The position numbers were made by a program, and so were the translations under genes. A stretch of DNA of 64,000 nt. It comes from Stomoxys calcitrans (taxonomy: Eukaryota > Arthropoda > Insecta > Diptera > Muscidae). Location of the stretch: positions 56,221,869 to 56,285,868 of the forward strand of contig NC_081554.1 in the NCBI RefSeq assembly GCF_963082655.1, in the 5' to 3' direction. Positions 12,109-23,199 of the stretch are shown here, piece by piece (positions within the stretch are counted from its first letter, which is position 1; each line of letters begins with the position of its first letter). Below the pieces are notes generated by a model. That model worked only from the letters and a program-made list of their open reading frames with translations, had not been told where the DNA came from and did not search any database.

Positions 12109-15100
12109 ATGGAAGAGAAAGAGTCTGCGGCCAAAGATTCTCCTTCAAGCGAGGCTCATATTCATGTTATGCCGGGAACGAATTTATTGAAAATAACAGT
12201 ACTTGCAGAATTTAATAATTTATATCAAGTCTCTTAATTGTATTTGTTGTTTTTGCAGATTGCTAATGGCACCACACATTACTATGCACCAATGCCAAAT
12301 GGCTACCAACCGGCCACAGGCGCGTCGGCGCCTTATCCTGTGAACCCCCATGGTCATATGACGGCGCCACCACCACACCAACAGCCCGGTACACCACAGC
12401 CACCTACAGGACCACACCAACCGCAAATGAACCCCATAGCAAATCCTCCGCCCCCACAGCAGCAACAACAGCAACATTCGCCAGCTTCACATTCCGCCAA
12501 TCATTCGCCATCACCACCCAATAATAATTATCACAAAGATGAAAGGACTCAAAGGCAGCACAGCAAATTGCTAAGGAAATTGGAGAAGCAACGAGAATAC
12601 AACAGTAAGTAAACAAAGCATCCCTTTCAATTAAGGTGGACTATTAAGATTCATGGCTTTTCTTTTCTTCCCGTGTTGCCGCCGCCATTAACAGATTCAT
12701 CGGTGTCTTCGCCCAATCATTCGCCTTCACCAAGACGCCAAGAAACTCAAATGAATGGTCACAACAATGGATCGATAAGGTCACAACACAACAATAACAA
12801 TAGTAATAATAACCATCAACGCAAATCCCATCATCAGCGTAATGGTAATCTCGCCAATTATGCCACAAACAATAGCAGCAACAAATGCAACAACAATCAA
12901 GGTGCCACTTGCGAGGATGGCGATGAATTATTATCCACTACTCCACTCAACGGCGAAGACAATGGCGAGGAGGAAGACTGCCAGGCTTCCATTATCGAGC
13001 AATTGTCGGATATACAAAAACCCGAGGTGGCCGACATTACGCCGCGTTCAGCCAAAATAATGTGGGACATTCCGCAGAGCATCAATGAGTCGGCCTTGCA
13101 ACTCATCAACTTGGAGGAACTGCGTTATAACGTCCTCCTAAGTGAGCGGACAAAGGAATGCAAATTTAAGAGTCTCTATGAGGGGTCCTCTTACGATTGC
13201 ATCATACAAGATTTGAAGCCGGGCCAGGACTATGTGATCAAAGTGCGTGTGCACTACGAGCATTTACAAGGTAACCCCTCTGAGCCTGTGGAGTTTTCCA
13301 CGCCGCCCTGCGAACCCGAAAGACCGGCAGCTCCTCGCATGGTGACATTTACCAAGAACTCATTACAATTGCGTTGGAACATGTCCAACTGTAATGGTTC
13401 TCCGCTGCAGCATTATCTGCTGGAATACGACGAGGGTCGAACGGGACCCATTGGCGGCGACAGCAGACCCATTAACTTTGTAGAGGCTGTGAAAACAAAA
13501 GGAAGGCAATACGTGGTGACCAAATTGCAACCTTCCACCTTGTACCACTTCCGCTTGGCGGCTGTTAACGAAGTGGGACCATCTGCCTATTCGCCCATAT
13601 GTTCGTTTAGCACACAAGGAAATCCACCCTCAGCTCCCAAACCCCCTTCCTTGCAGTCGACCAGTTCATCTTCATTACGACTATTCTGGGAGCGACGTCA
13701 GTCTGATGGTGCAACCTGTATTTATGTGCTACAAATGTTAGATCGTGAGTCTGGTCATGGCTACTTGAACATGTACAATGGCCCCGAGTGTTCATACGAA
13801 TGTTGCCAACTGAGAAGGGCCACACTCTACTGCTTCCGATTGCGTGCCGAAAACGAGACCGGTGCTTCGGCCTGGTCCAGTGAAGTTTCGTACAAGACTG
13901 CTCCCGAGCGACCAGGTAGGCCGGGTAAGCCATACGCTAAGGGAAAAATACATGGACATCATTTTAGAGTGCGCTGGGACCCTCCCACCGATAATGGTGG
14001 CGCCGAAGTGCAGCGTTACATCTTGGAGATCAATAGAGGAGGCCAAAAGTTCGAACAAGCCTATGAAGGTGCTGAATGCGAAACCACTTGTGAGCGCTTG
14101 CAGCCTGGTACAACCTATCAATTGAGAGCTTCCTGTGAAGGTCCAGGAGGATTTAGTCCTTACTCGGAGGTTAGTCATATAACCTCAGAGGCTGTAGTAC
14201 CTATTGCCCCAGCAGCACCCTATTACGACAACCCGCCGGGACCTTTTGCGGCTGTCCTAAGACTACACAAACCTGAGTACAATGGTGGGGCACCTATTTT
14301 GGAATATGAGGTTCAATTGCGCTTGCCCGACGATCAGGAAGCACCAACCATGGCATATAGAGGCAAAGATGCCTACTGCGTTATAAAAGACTTACAGCCG
14401 GGCAATGCATATGAAGTACAGTCCAGAGCCATTAATCGCATTGGAGCCGGCGCCTGGTCACCCTGGTTCGAATTCTCTTCGGCCGCTGCGCCCCCCAACA
14501 ATCCGGAATCTCTTAAGGTAATTGTAAAATCGGCTACGCAATTGCATGTAACATGGCAGGAGCCAGCAAACAAAGGGGGTGCTCCCATATCAGAGTACCG
14601 TTTAGAAAGTGCCACAGCCACCATGGGCAACAGCGAAGAGTCCAGCAGTCTTGAATCCCCACCGGCCTCAGCATTCCACATCTGCTACCAGGGCTTGCAA
14701 TGCAGCACTGACCTAAGAAATTTGCTGCCCTTCACCAGCTACTATTTTCGCGTTAATGCCTGCAATGTGGCTGGCATGAGCAAATGGTCGCCCCTGGTCA
14801 ATTGCCGAACCCCTGCAGCTGTGCCCTCGGCCCCACAAATCAAAGATTTCGAGTTCACCTCCAATGAAGCCACCCTCCGATGGTCAGCACCTGATAATAA
14901 TGGTTCGCCCATACTCAACTATACCATCGAATATACAGTGCCAGCGAATAGCTGCTCAATAACCACACCGGATGACAAAACCGAATACACTGTTAGTAAT
15001 TTACAGCCGGAGACTTCGTATAAATTCAAGGTTCAAGCCACCAATGCCATCGGCACTGGTCCCTTTTCAGCATATGCCAAACTGACAACACTGCCTTCAC

Positions 15101-16610
15101 CGCCCAGTCCACCCAAACTGGAATGTTCGGGCGTGGGTCACAATTTTATCAAACTGAAGTGGGGAGATGGCAAGAATTTGGACTTTACCAAATTCTATGT
15201 GGAAATGTATGTGCAACGCGCCAAGGAATTTCAAGTTGTCTACACCGGCACCAATTGCATGTGCAAGGTCAATAAGCTGCAGGAACGCAGCGCCTATACA
15301 TTCCGCATATGTGCCGGCAATGATCGAGCAGGTGTGGGTGAATACTCTGAAGAGTTTGTTTTCAACACCACAGCCTGTCTGCCCAATGGCATTAAACCAC
15401 CACGTATTGCTCAAAATCTTCCTACAACCAACTGCTCTGCTTCGCTCTCAGGAGCAGCAGCAGCAGCGAGTGGAGCAAGTACAACGGCTCTGGCAGGCAG
15501 TTCTATACCCTCAGGTCTTATACCGGAAACGCCCAGTTTTCTTACCGGCTTGGGTAATCTAATGTTGGGTGTACCCATCACCCTGGAATGGCAACACTCG
15601 AAGAATACATTTTCCGATCGTGTTGAATATATGCTACAATATTCCATAGGCAAAGATGGTGAATTTAAAATGGTAAGTGCAACATTTGGTGCAGTTAGAC
15701 TTTTCTCATTTTGTGTCTGTTTTTGCAGATCTACCGTGGCAGTGAGACCAAATTTACTATTGAAAACCTGGAACCAGCTGGCCTCTATCAATTTCGTGTT
15801 TGCCCCATACGTGTCACACAGGCAGGCGAAGATTTGCTGGGTGCATTTACAACACCCTTCCGTTTCCTTGTGCCACTTATACCATCCCTCGAGGATATCG
15901 ATGATAGTGTACTCACGAATGCAGCGGCTAGCATGATTGCCAGCCTAAGCGCTGCCGGTGCAGAGGGCGCCTCTTGTCAAGGCCATGCCCATCATCACTC
16001 ACATCACCATCATCATCACAACCCTGTACATTCACATCACAATAGCCGTCACTCCGGTCATCAGCATAACATTGCTAGCAGCGGTGGCGAAAATAATTTG
16101 GCTTCCAACTCGACATTGCACCAGCGGTCGGTTTCTGCCTCGGCAGCCTGTACCAGCAGCAGCAACAGCAATGCCAGCTTGCTGGCAACAAATGAATTGG
16201 CCAGCAACTTTGCCAGTTGTGATGATCCCAATCACAATCATCACCATCATCATCGTCATGCCTTCCAACCACATGACAGCAACAATGCGGAAAGTAGTCA
16301 TCATCATCACAATGCTACCACCACTGGCTTGGCATCCACTGGCTCAAGGATGACTCAATTGTTGGCCAATAATCCCATTTTATTGCAAGCTGCCACCGCG
16401 GCCATTAGCCACCACCAACATATACTGGATAATCAACGTCACCAACAACAGCAGCATGGCAATGTACTAAGACGTTTTGTCACAAGGCTGAGTTCGGTAT
16501 ACACGAATCGCAAACGTTTCTCCGATCAAGAAAAGGCTGTCATTTTTATGCTCTCATTTTTGTTTTTCACTTTCCTATTTGCCACTTTAGTTAAAATGTT
16601 TATGCGTTAA
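12109..16610 (+). CDS. FNDC3: FNDC3-family protein: nine fibronectin III domains, C-terminal membrane anchor
   Basis: Coding exons are 12109-12198, 12259-12604, 12695-15672 and 15729-16610 (stop TAA 16608-16610), joining in frame to 1431 aa. Introns are 60, 90 and 56 nt. Donors at 12605 and 15673 are GTAAGT; the first (GTACTT) is weak. Residues 1-250 are Pro/Gln/Ser/Asn-rich. Nine FN3 domains start near 255, 351, 455, 548, 646, 744, 853, 946 and 1045; the ninth crosses the last intron (GKDGEFKM joined to IYRGSETKF). His runs lie near 1223-1250. A hydrophobic anchor at about 1408-1428 (AVIFMLSFLFFTFLFATLVK) leaves a three- or four-residue tail. Order, domain number and C-terminal anchor match vertebrate FNDC3A/B (about 1,200 aa); the extra length is mostly low-complexity sequence. 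Family knowledge: tail-anchored Golgi/ER membrane proteins, FNDC3A being linked to cell adhesion in spermatogenesis. The start exon rests on phase match, an upstream stop and weak similarity (HVMPGTNLLKI), so it is less sure than the rest. Confidence 0.93.
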
Positions 16611-17869
16611 TAATGTTACGTATGCTCTACTTTATTAAACCATAAACACACAAGCTCTCATAGCAAGGGCTTTTTAGTAGTGTATGCTCCTATGCTCCAA
16701 TGTCCTTTAAGGAGGTTTGTGGAATATGCTAGGACTACTACCTAATCATGTGTAGAGCTGGACACAACCCAAGCCCAGCTGATATGAGGAGATTTTATAT
16801 CTAGAGGCCACATATTTAGGCATTTGACTAAGCGAAAAAAAATCTATGGTTTCAATGTGTAGGTCGGTCCCAGGACCACTATTTAAAAGTAAGGAAAACC
16901 AAAATAACATTCCTTTACACAAATTATGATTTAAGCATTTTTTTTACAATATTTTCTTTATACATAAATGAATTCTAGTTTAGTATGATGCTGTTGCTGC
17001 AATGGGTGAAACACCTGCCTCTCTCTGTAGAGAGTAATTAATGAAAAATTTAAGTATTTCCTTAACAATCGATTTCGCCATAGAAATATTCAAAATTTTC
17101 GATGTCCTGCCTGTGGGCATCCGCAAAAGTGCAATGAAAAAGATTTCATTTTCTAACACCCACAAGAGCATGAAACTTTCAACAAATCCAAGTGAATTTT
17201 CCTTGTTTTATATTTTTCCCTGTAGCTTCCTCCTCTTACCTTCTTCTGGCATTGAAGATAATATGAGAAAAAATCACGAAACCCAATTGATGGCCATTTT
17301 CTTTTGTTATTTCTTACACAAAAGACCGACCCCCCACCCTACGATCGAAATATCTTCTCTTTGACTTGGAATTCCTACTTACAAGTTTTGTCACAAATCT
17401 GATGTCGTTAGTCTAGACAGACGTCTTATCGAAGCGCGTCTCTAAATTCTTCTCTATTTTAATTCGTATATATTTTGCTTTAAATAAAATATATATATGA
17501 AAAATCATAGACATTAATCTATATATATATACAAACATAAATGCATACTATAAAAAAAACTTCAAAAAAAAGCGTTGTTAATATAAAACTGCAAAAAAAA
17601 AAACGATGAAAATCTTTAAAACATAAATTTCTACATACAAAAACTATTATGTGTACTGTGTAAATGTGTAAAATTTGAAAAACAAAACAATTTTTAGCTT
17701 AAGATTCGATGAAACTCTGAATGCATTTTCCATTACATAACTAAGACAGAAATATTATGATGAATATCTTCCTAGGGCCTATTTTTCGATTGTTTACATA
17801 CATACATACACACGTGGATAAAAGTAATATTATGCTAAAGAACATGACACAACAATAGAAAATTTACTT
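16611..17869 (+). other. Probable FNDC3 3' untranslated region and flank
   Basis: The sequence follows the stop codon without a recognisable gene. It is less AT-rich than the DNA beyond about 17.9 kb and contains an AATAAA hexamer at 17483-17488 in an AU-rich setting, the first convincing poly(A) signal downstream. The UTR length is inference. The 107-codon frame at 17041-17364 has no domain I recognise and starts within AT-rich DNA. Confidence 0.45.
17483..17488 (+). terminator. Candidate poly(A) signal AATAAA for FNDC3
   Basis: Canonical hexamer in 'taaataaaatatatat', about 875 nt after the FNDC3 stop codon. Position and orientation suit 3'-end formation of that transcript. No cleavage site can be shown from sequence alone. 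Confidence 0.4.
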
Positions 17870-19459
17870 AAAATTTTCAGTTTGTACTAAAATTCGAAAA
17901 AAACAAAATATTCCTATTCTAAGAATTTGTTGTTAATTTTACCAATTTGTAGTAAAACATTAGTTTTGTAAAGATTATTTTTTTGTGCCAAAATTTAAAA
18001 TTTTTTAAAAATTGTTCTAAAAATTTTCAGATTGTACTAAACTTCTTCCGCAAATTAAAATATGCGCCAAACTAATTTTTTGATAATATTTTGAGAACAA
18101 ATTTGTTTAAAAATTTTATTTTTTTAAGAATTTGTTCTTTTTGTTTTACGAATTTGTACTAATTTTTGTGCTAAAATTTTTTAAAAATTGTTCCAAAAAT
18201 TTCAATTTGTGCTCAAATTGTATCGACAAAAAAAAATATGCGGCAAATGAATTTCTTGCTAATATTTTGAGAACAAATTTGTTTCAACATTTTCATTTTT
18301 TAAGAATTTATTCCTTGTTCTACGAATTTGTACTAAAAATTTAACTTTTTTTAATTTTTTTGTGTTAAATTAAAATTTTTTCAAAAAATTTTGATTCGTA
18401 TTAAAATTCCTCCGAAAATAAAAATTTGTGCCAAACGAATTTCTTACCAAAATTTTGAGAACTTCGATTTACGAATTTGTACTACAATTTTTTTTTTAAT
18501 TTGTATAAAAACATTAATTTGTTCTAAATTTGATCTGAAAATTCAAATATGCGTAAATTGCGATTTTCTTATACTTAAATTTTAGATGTTCTTGGTACTA
18601 AAAATTAAATTGTTCTTAAAAATTAAATTGTCCTTTAAAATTGGAATTGGTACTAAATTTAAAATATGTTCTGAAATCTTTCATTTGCGAATTTGTACTA
18701 AAAATTATTTTTTTTTAATTTGTACTAAAATTGTTCTGAAAATTAAAATGTCCTTAAAAATTGCAATGGTACTAAATTTAAAATATGTTCTACAATCTTA
18801 GATTTGCGAATTTTTACTAAAAATTATTTTTTTTTTATTTGTTCTAAAATTGTTCTCAAAATTAAAATATGCGTCAAATGCGATTTTCTTTTACTAAAAT
18901 TGTAGATGTTCTTTGTACTAAAAATTAAATGGTTCTTAAAAATTAAATTGTCCCTAAAAATTGCAATTGGTACTAAATTTAAAATATATTCTAAAATCTT
19001 AGATTTGCGAATTTGTAATAAAAATTAATTTTTTTAATTTGTACTAAAATTGTTCCGAAAAGTAAAATGTCCTTAAAAAATGCAATTGGTACTAAATTTA
19101 AAATATGTTCTAAAATTTTAGATTTGCAAATTTGTACTAAAAATTATTTTTTTCATTTGTACTAAAATTGTTCCGAAAATTAAAATATGCGTCAAATGCG
19201 ATTTGCTTATAATTAAATTGTAGATGTTCTTAGTACTAAAAATTAAATTGTTCTAAAAATTATTTTTTTTTTCAAAATTAAATAGTCCTTTAAAATTGCA
19301 ATTGGTACTAAATTTAAAATATGTTTTAAAATCTTAGATTTGCGTATTCGTACTAAAAATTAATTTTCTTAATATGTACTAAAATTGTTCTGAATATTAA
19401 AATATGCGTCAAATGCGATTTTCTTTTACCAAAATTTTATATGTGCTTGGTACTAAAAA
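17870..19459. repeat. Degenerate AT-rich tandem array ('gtactaaaattgttct' units)
   Basis: Variants of 'tttgtactaaaaattaa', 'ttgttctgaaaattaaaat', 'atgcgtcaaatgcgatttt' and 'ggtactaaatttaaaatat' recur in the same order many times. Repeats of the last phrase lie near 18649, 18768, 18969, 19089 and 19307. Spacing varies between about 110 and 220 bp because of indels. The low-complexity composition means chance open frames (for example 18132-18344) are meaningless here. Confidence 0.65.
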
Positions 19460-19905
19460 TCAAATTGTTCTAAAAATTAAATTGCCTTTAAAATTTGCAA
19501 ATGGTACTAAGTTTAAAGTAATCTAAAATTTACTATTGGTACTAAAATGTTATAAATTTTTTAAAATTTTTGATTTTCTCTATAATTTTGAATTTTTTCT
19601 AAAATTTTTAATATTTTCCAATATATTTACAAATTAAAAAAATTGAATTTGCTCAAAAATGCTTGAAATTTGTTTTAAGTATTTATAAACATATAATAAA
19701 TACTTAAACCAAAATTCAAATATTTTTGCGCAATTTATTTTTTTTTAATTTGTAAATATTTTGAAGAAATTTAAAATTTTAGAAAAAATTTTAAATTTTA
19801 GTACTAATTGCAAATTTTAGAACATTATATACATTTTAGTACCAATTGCAAATTTTAGTGACCAGTATATTTGTAGAACAATTTAATTTTGAGTACAAAG
19901 TTTTA
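19460..19905. repeat. Large imperfect palindrome at the end of the AT-rich array
   Basis: The left arm (about 19460-19690) and right arm (about 19699-19905) are reverse complements with scattered mismatches and indels. They share 'tttaagtatttat' next to the centre, 'atttacaaattaaaaaaa', 'ttttttctaaaattt' and 'ttggtactaaaatgt' in mirrored order. The centre is a short AT-rich spacer near 19695. The arms consist of the array units themselves, so the array reverses direction here. It could be a foldback element or a rearrangement junction. Confidence 0.6.
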
Positions 19906-20114
19906 GTACTAAAACCTATATTTGTTCTGTGTAATGCTGGTAAAGTTTGATGCCTAGATCTAATAAGGCCAATTGTAATTCCTCAACATTCCTTATCTTT
20001 TTCCCATGATTTTTTCACATCGAAGCGTATATTCCGCTAGCGTACTTTCTGATGTTAACCCTATGAAAAAGAAAACGCCCTGATCCTCCAGGGATTTACT
20101 CCTCTCAGTTCTTC

Positions 20115-21029
20115 TATACCCAGAGAAAAGTGGATACCAAACGTACTCATTTCAGTACCATACGGCACTGATAGTAAAGCAATACCGTATGCGAAAACAA
20201 TACCGGGTGGTATGGATGAACCATAAAATGATTAGTACCGTTTGGTAGTAGCCTTATTACCGAACTGGTATTGGTTTTAATACCAATCTGTTTTTGGTTT
20301 AAGCACTAGACCGTTATTGGTTTTAGTACCAAACCGTTATTGATTATTCCACCATACCATAAAATGATTAGTACCGTTTGGTACCAGCCTTATTACCGAA
20401 CTGTTATTGGTTTTAATACCAAACTTTTATTGGTGTTAACATCAGACCATTATTGGTTTTAGTACCAAACCGTTATTGATTATTCCACCCCATAATGAAC
20501 CAACAAAAAAACAAACTATTGAAAATAATTGAAATCTAATTTTATTTCGATTATTTATGTTAATAATTACAAAAAGTAATGTTACACCGTAACTTTCTAT
20601 TCAGCAATTGATCCCATGTCCATTGATTCCCAGAAGTGGTTTTTATATGAATACACCAACACAGCATCGTTTTCTACACAAGAGACTAACCTTTTTTATT
20701 TGACATAGAATGTCCTTAGATTTTGTACTATTTCCATTTTTGCCGCTTTCGAGTATTTGAACAGGGGCTTAGACGCTCAAATTGTATTAGAAAATATTAA
20801 TTATTTGTTTAACAAGCATTTTATAATGGCGTCAATATTTTATGTTCAAAGCTCAACAACACTTCAGGCGCAGTGACAAGAATACAAATGTGACGCCATC
20901 AATTCTTTATAGCCTCCTTTGTCTGGTATTGAATTGATACCAAATGGTATTAAAAATCTTTGCCAATGGCGCGAACAAAATAATACCAGGCTGTATTGGC
21001 AAAATACCGTCATTTTTCTATCAGTGTAC
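20115..21029. mobile_element. Unclassified degenerate element with internal 136-bp direct repeat
   Basis: The left edge 'cccagagaaaagtggatacc' and the right edge (reverse complement 'tacactgatagaaaaatgac') resemble each other as imperfect inverted ends. Inside, 20221-20356 is repeated at 20357-20492 ('ccataaaatgattagtaccg' at both starts), and these repeats are made of smaller 'attggttttagtaccaaac' units. Similar 'ggtattgaattgataccaaa' words occur near the right edge. No transposase is visible. The boundaries and the mobile nature are inference. Confidence 0.4.
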
Positions 21030-21360
21030 AGCCTGAAAGAAAAGAGAACGCACTCTTTTATTTCTACTTTGTCACAAAGCAGGGTATTGAAAAATAAAGT
21101 GAGTACTAAGCATATCATGTCCTGTCAGGATTCCGATAATCATATTTTCATACAATTAGCCTGACAATGGAATAATTATTTATTTGGTTTATTTGCTCAA
21201 ATAATAAACAAGCCCATAGACCTTATTTGACTAATGGACTGCATTTATGTTTTGGGGCGTTCGCCCCAAAGAAACTTTATTTGCTCACATAGGCACAAGA
21301 GACAAGTTTGCCCCTGTTCCAAAAATTTGCAATTTTTGTTGTCAATAAACTTGGTGAATC

Positions 21361-21925
21361 CAAAGCCTTTCGAGTCGACGCAATCCGAGTTAAGGGCGTG
21401 GGCGACGAAACGCATAAAATCTTGTGAATTAGCGAAATGGTCTGGAGGACGGCCAAAGTCCTGTGGGTAGATTTAGATAGTGAGAAAAACTAGGCTATTA
21501 CTGAAAGGAAGTAAGAAGAAGGTCAGTATAGCTCTCGTCATCATAACGGGACACATAGGACTACCAGCTCCCCTATGTAAAATCAGTGCGGCAAGTGATA
21601 TCATGTGTAGGGCATACGAAGAAGCTGATGAGACGTTGGAGCATTTCCTATGTCACTGCCCTGCTTTCTCGTGTAACAGATACCGTCACTTAGGTGGGGA
21701 GACAATACCAGACATGAAACAACTTAGGGGCGTGGCATGGAAAACCATTAGGGATTTTATAGGTAGCACAGAATTCCTAACATAGATTTTCGTTTTCGAG
21801 TTTACTTTTTTGGTGTTTAGAGCCCACGACAAGCCGATTACTGGGCTCAAGTGTATGTCCATAGTGTCATAGGGCGGATTAATATCCGCTCCCTCTTTTC
21901 AATCTAATCTTACCTGACCTAATTG
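21361..21925 (+). pseudogene. 5'-truncated LINE: C-terminal end of reverse transcriptase ORF2
   Basis: The frame ending at 21785 encodes a LINE ORF2 tail: 'LKGSKKKVSIALVIITGHI', then a Cys/His-rich block 'AYEEADETLEHFLCHCPAF', then 'RHLGGETIPDMKQLRGV' and 'IRDFIGSTEFLT'. This block follows the RNase H-like region in Jockey/I/LOA-type fly retrotransposons. Upstream, 21361-21480 continues the similarity with stops and frame changes. Downstream, 21786-21925 looks like a 3' UTR ('gggctcaagtgtatgtccat', 'taatcttacctgacct'). No reverse transcriptase core is present, so this is a short dead copy. The clade assignment is tentative. Confidence 0.7.
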
Positions 21926-22985
21926 AAGCATAATTACTTTTATCTATGTGTTGGTGTTTGTATGTATGTATATCCCTATATATATGCAGTTAAAAAATTA
22001 TACAATAATACTTCTTTTTTTTTATAAGACAAATTTCTCTCTAGAAATATTCATCTTACATTACAACTGAGTGTACATTTTCTATAAATTTAATATACTA
22101 CTTATACATATACAAAAAAAAGCCAAGAATTTATTGCATTAAAAAAATCATATAAACATAAAAAACAACAAATACACACAGAATTATTGTATAAATGCTT
22201 TTTTCTAACATATAAAAACAAAATATATTTTTTACTTATAAGAAAAATAAAAAAAAACCCCAAGGGAATGACAAAACCCCATGAAAGTCAAAACATAGTT
22301 TGTTAAAGGGAAACATTGTTAAAAAAAAAAATAGTAACAGAAACGAGACAAAGTTTAACAATCTGCTACTTCCTATGCAAATGTAATTATCGACAAAACA
22401 CAAAAATTCCATCATCATGTTTTGATGTAAACACAAAATTAAAACTGATGCTAAACATATAGGATTTAGTAAAAAAAATTACAAAATAAATATAAAAATT
22501 ATGTGTTATATTTTAGCCTAAGCCATTTTCCTTAAACAAAGCAAGTTATATAGAAGATTATGATTTTTTGAAGATTATGGTTTTTTTTTTTAATTATGAT
22601 TATGATAAATATACAAATATATTGGTATATGGTATGTAATATATTTGAGTTACAGTTTCTATACAAAATTGTTTTGTTTTTCTTTTATATAAATTTATGT
22701 GAAATTACTTTATATACATATATTTTTTTTTTCTTAAATTATACAATTTATAAAAAAATATTTTTATTATATATAATCATTTTGTATGCCTATGTTTTTC
22801 ATATGAAAATGTTTTAGCGAATTTCCTCTGTTTTTTTATATGATTTTTTTTTATTTCTTTGCAATGTATTTTATTTTATTGTACTATAATTATATATACC
22901 AACCATTGTGCTAAATAGTTATGATATATTCTATTATAAAACTAAGGTGAATTGTATTAAATTTTTATTTTTTCTCTTAATTTAG
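21926..22985. other. Very AT-rich intergenic DNA
   Basis: Poly-A and poly-T runs, AT dinucleotide stretches, no gene or family repeat recognised. It contrasts sharply with the higher-GC 130 bp that follow. Confidence 0.5.
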
Positions 22986-23112
22986 GAGCAAAGCCCTTGA
23001 TAAGACCCCTGCTGAAGCAATTTGTGGAAAAAACTTCAGCAACTTTCAGACAACATATGTATGAATTGATGGCAAGAAGTTCCCAGGGAGAAAAAATGCT
23101 CCAATTTGGCTT
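22986..23112 (+). CDS. Possible isolated coding exon of an unidentified gene
   Basis: After a pyrimidine-rich tract, an acceptor-like 'cttaatttag' ends at 22985. The following 127 nt are balanced in base composition, unlike the surrounding AT-rich DNA. They hold one open frame of about 42 codons that must start from a phase-1 junction: AKPLIRPLLKQFVEKTSATF, then RQHMYELMARSSQGEKMLQF. A donor-like GTGAGT begins at 23113; if unused, the frame stops at TGA 23114-23116. The peptide is amphipathic and protein-like, but I do not recognise the family. It could be an internal exon of a gene with other exons outside this view, an alternative FNDC3 exon, or relic coding DNA. No partner exon was found in the window. 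Confidence 0.4.
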
Positions 23113-23199
23113 GTGAGTAGATTTTTTTTATAAAATTGTTGTAAATATTGTGTTTCCAATGCCTGGAAAAGATTCTATTCCAGCAGCAAGTTTAGAAGA

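Noticed and set aside
12238..12258. ATG at 12238 as the FNDC3 start
   Set aside because: The residues before ATTGCTAATGGC read through a pyrimidine-rich acceptor ending in 'ttttgcag', which marks an intron end.
12842..16310. Overlapping frames on both strands inside FNDC3 (for example 13607-14178 minus, 13844-14125 plus, 15167-15562 plus)
   Set aside because: They are shadows of the FN3-encoding exons and of CAT/CAC-rich sequence. Only the frame listed carries domains and joins through splice sites.
21253..21273. Short perfect hairpin 'ttggggcgttcgccccaa' as a terminator
   Set aside because: A 9-bp stem in a transposon-rich eukaryotic intergenic region. Bacterial-type terminators are not expected and no transcript ends there that I can show.
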